From Spirosoma endbachense (GTDB taxonomy: Bacteria; Bacteroidota; Bacteroidia; Cytophagales; Spirosomataceae), in contig NZ_CP045997.1 in assembly GCF_010233585.1 (NCBI RefSeq), forward strand, positions 5,151,284-5,215,283: a stretch of 64,000 nucleotides of DNA. The letters are read 5' to 3'. Under the pieces are notes generated by a model that was not told where the DNA came from, searched no databases, and saw only the letters and a program-made list of their open reading frames with translations. Shown in pieces: positions 62,566 to 64,000 of the stretch (its first letter is position 1; the number at the start of each line of letters is the position of its first letter). The position numbers were made by a program, and so were the translations under genes.

Positions 62566-63762
62566 ATGCTATCACAAAACACCCCCAACAAACTAAGTCG
62601 CAGGAACTGGCTACGGGATGCCGCCCTGGCAACTGCCGGTACCGTTGTACTGCCCTCGCTTCTAACCGGCTGTACAGATCATCCTCCGGGCCTGGGGAGC
62701 AAACCACCACTGAGCCAGGCAGAATTGGATCTGTACGACGAGGCTGCCAAAAATTTATTACGTATGCGAGTCTGGAATGACGATCTATTCATATTTACCG
62801 GTGCTTATGAAGAGCGGGTGTGGGCGTTGTTAAAAGGTGGCGCAGAGCCCTCGGACTGGACAAAGATTATCGTAGAGATCTTTACGGATATAGGGTTTGG
62901 GATCTTAGAAGCAGCGGTAGAAGAATTTCCGGGTGTGGGGCCGATCATTGCCGCTACGGCTACGCAAATTGAGAAATGGGGACTCGAGGCAAAAACAGAA
63001 AAAGGGGTAGATGCTGCCTTTGGCGGTTTTAAGGCGGGTTACGACGATATGATGACGGCAGTTTCCAACAGTCTGCTTACACTGGCAAGCAGCGAAAATA
63101 ATTACGCCAATTTGCAGGCCGCGTTTGCGAAGGGGGATATTGACTTTATGGGCAAAAAATACACCCTCAAGGATTTGGCGGAAAACCATTTCCCAGATGG
63201 CAGCGTCCCGGCAGATAGTGCTCAATACGAAGCACTACGGAATACTGCCTTGCTTCGATTCAAAAAATACATTTGGAATGCGATGATCATTCAAGCTGGC
63301 AACATGACTTACCATTATCTTGGGGTACATGAAGCGGGTTACTACGCGGGCGGTGCAAATGAACATGTACGCGTTAATTATTATAGCCAGCCGGGTTACG
63401 AAGGGAGTTATGTACGGGGCGTTTATGGTGGTCCTACCCTTGATACGTATACATTTGAAGAATTTTATTTTGAGTTCGATGGTAAAAAACTTTCAGCTGA
63501 TGCTGCCAAAGAATTATTTATCGATTCGACTCCCGGTCACATCATCAATCCAGCCCCCAACGATAAGACAAAGCCATTAACGGGTTTGTGGCCTCGCGAC
63601 TACATTTACAAACAATTCCATACAGAAAAGCCTGATTTTAATGGCTATTTCGATGTGTCAAAGGATGAGGTTGGACACAGCGACAAATACCTAGATTTCG
63701 ATCCGGCCGCCGACAACTATGTATTCACAGGGGGAGATTTCCCCCAGTTAACGAAAAAATAG
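62566..63762 (+). CDS. Tat-signal lipoprotein of unknown function
   Basis: 398 residues. A twin-arginine start (SRRNWLRDAAL, R12-R13) and lipobox LLTGC (C36) suggest Tat export and lipid attachment. A hydrophobic segment around 105-130 (FTDIGFGILEAAVEEFPGVGPIIAAT) and a Tyr/Gly-rich C-terminal part (VRVNYYSQPGYEGSYVRGVYGGP) follow. The hydrophobic segment resembles pore-forming or holin-like helices, but no family is recognised. 116 bases after the serine hydrolase. Confidence 0.7.
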   Translation: MLSQNTPNKLSRRNWLRDAALATAGTVVLPSLLTGCTDHPPGLGSKPPLSQAELDLYDEAAKNLLRMRVWNDDLFIFTGAYEERVWALLKGGAEPSDWTKIIVEIFTDIGFGILEAAVEEFPGVGPIIAATATQIEKWGLEAKTEKGVDAAFGGFKAGYDDMMTAVSNSLLTLASSENNYANLQAAFAKGDIDFMGKKYTLKDLAENHFPDGSVPADSAQYEALRNTALLRFKKYIWNAMIIQAGNMTYHYLGVHEAGYYAGGANEHVRVNYYSQPGYEGSYVRGVYGGPTLDTYTFEEFYFEFDGKKLSADAAKELFIDSTPGHIINPAPNDKTKPLTGLWPRDYIYKQFHTEKPDFNGYFDVSKDEVGHSDKYLDFDPAADNYVFTGGDFPQLTKK

Positions 63763-64000
63763 CGCCTGATAGAGGGGCAAAGTGTCGTTTCGGGCCTGGT
63801 TAACGTCCCTGAGGTGTGTTTGCCGTACGGCAAACACACCCAACCTAAGTAACATAACCTCCTAGCTGGAGGATCTTACCAGTAGGAGTCCTGACGCTTA
63901 GGAATAAGCTCTGCTTTACGAACACCGTCCGGTATGTATGATCATCCTGGCTGACATATATCAGGACACGCGAACCAATTTCGCTCGTATAAAAGCATAC
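63763..64000. other. End of window, no gene seen
   Basis: About 240 bases; besides the palindrome at 63813-63840 nothing is recognised. Confidence 0.4.
63813..63840. repeat. 28-bp perfect palindrome without spacer
   Basis: GGTGTGTTTGCCGT followed directly by its reverse complement, 50 bases after the last stop. Terminator or protein-binding site. Confidence 0.75.

Noticed and set aside
1..64000. CRISPR array or cas genes
   Set aside because: No regularly spaced direct repeats with spacers and no cas-like proteins were seen.
1..64000. Ribosomal RNA genes
   Set aside because: No rRNA-like blocks seen; the only tRNA found is tRNA-Arg at 16745.

Overview
The window reads as a chromosomal segment of a Bacteroidota bacterium of the order Cytophagales, most like Spirosoma and its relatives. 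This is inferred from family content and roughly even base composition, not from a database match. Pointers include a type IX secretion sorting domain, a SUF cluster with bacilliredoxin, a one-chain pyruvate carboxylase, a microbial rhodopsin, DUF4373/DnaB replication genes, and intergenic hairpins with 15-18 bp perfect arms.

1-16.8 kb is ordinary chromosome. It holds an M20 amidohydrolase, a purine permease, a minus-strand SUF run (sufS, antitoxin, ParE-like toxin, sufE, sufT, bacilliredoxin), pyruvate carboxylase, a rhodopsin preceded by a terminator-like hairpin, a DUF305-like lipoprotein, a NIF3-like protein, a MATE exporter, HflX and tRNA-Arg(CCT). The toxin gene carries an apparent frameshift in a TA repeat.

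17.0-44.3 kb is an integrated accessory element. A tyrosine recombinase lies just downstream of tRNA-Arg. It is followed by an HTH protein, a DUF4373 initiator-like gene with three 15-bp palindromes and an A-rich tract inside its reading frame, and a DnaB helicase. Then come small unknown genes, a second recombinase and a tape-measure protein without recognisable capsid, portal or terminase genes. From 30.4 to 39.8 kb the cargo looks like a defence island: an HTH+HEPN-like protein, a Cys-rich mini-lipoprotein, a four-gene cluster with PD-(D/E)XK-like and GIY-YIG-like proteins, an AT-rich ABC-three-component cassette (effector, middle component, DUF2326 ATPase), and a DUF4041/GIY-YIG protein. 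The right part has an XRE regulator, Rha-type regulators and a decayed paralogue. I found no matching right attachment site.

44.3-64 kb is mixed. An 840-bp unit with 19-bp terminal inverted repeats and a 6-bp TTTGAT duplication carries a DUF1801 gene. After it come an ester cyclase, a Crp/Fnr regulator, a BclB-like surface protein followed by a T9SS adhesin, an IPT/TIG lipoprotein, and a TPR histidine kinase facing a degraded LuxR-type remnant. Next are a papain-like/LysM protein, several secreted unknowns, a non-coding stretch with paired DnaA-box-like sites and 21-bp-spaced repeats, a serine hydrolase lipoprotein and a Tat-signal lipoprotein.

The strongest candidates for something undescribed are the possible internal origin at 20.0-20.25 kb, the TIR/TSD unit at 44.3-45.1 kb, the nuclease cluster at 32.5-35.1 kb and the E-T-N-motif rhodopsin.
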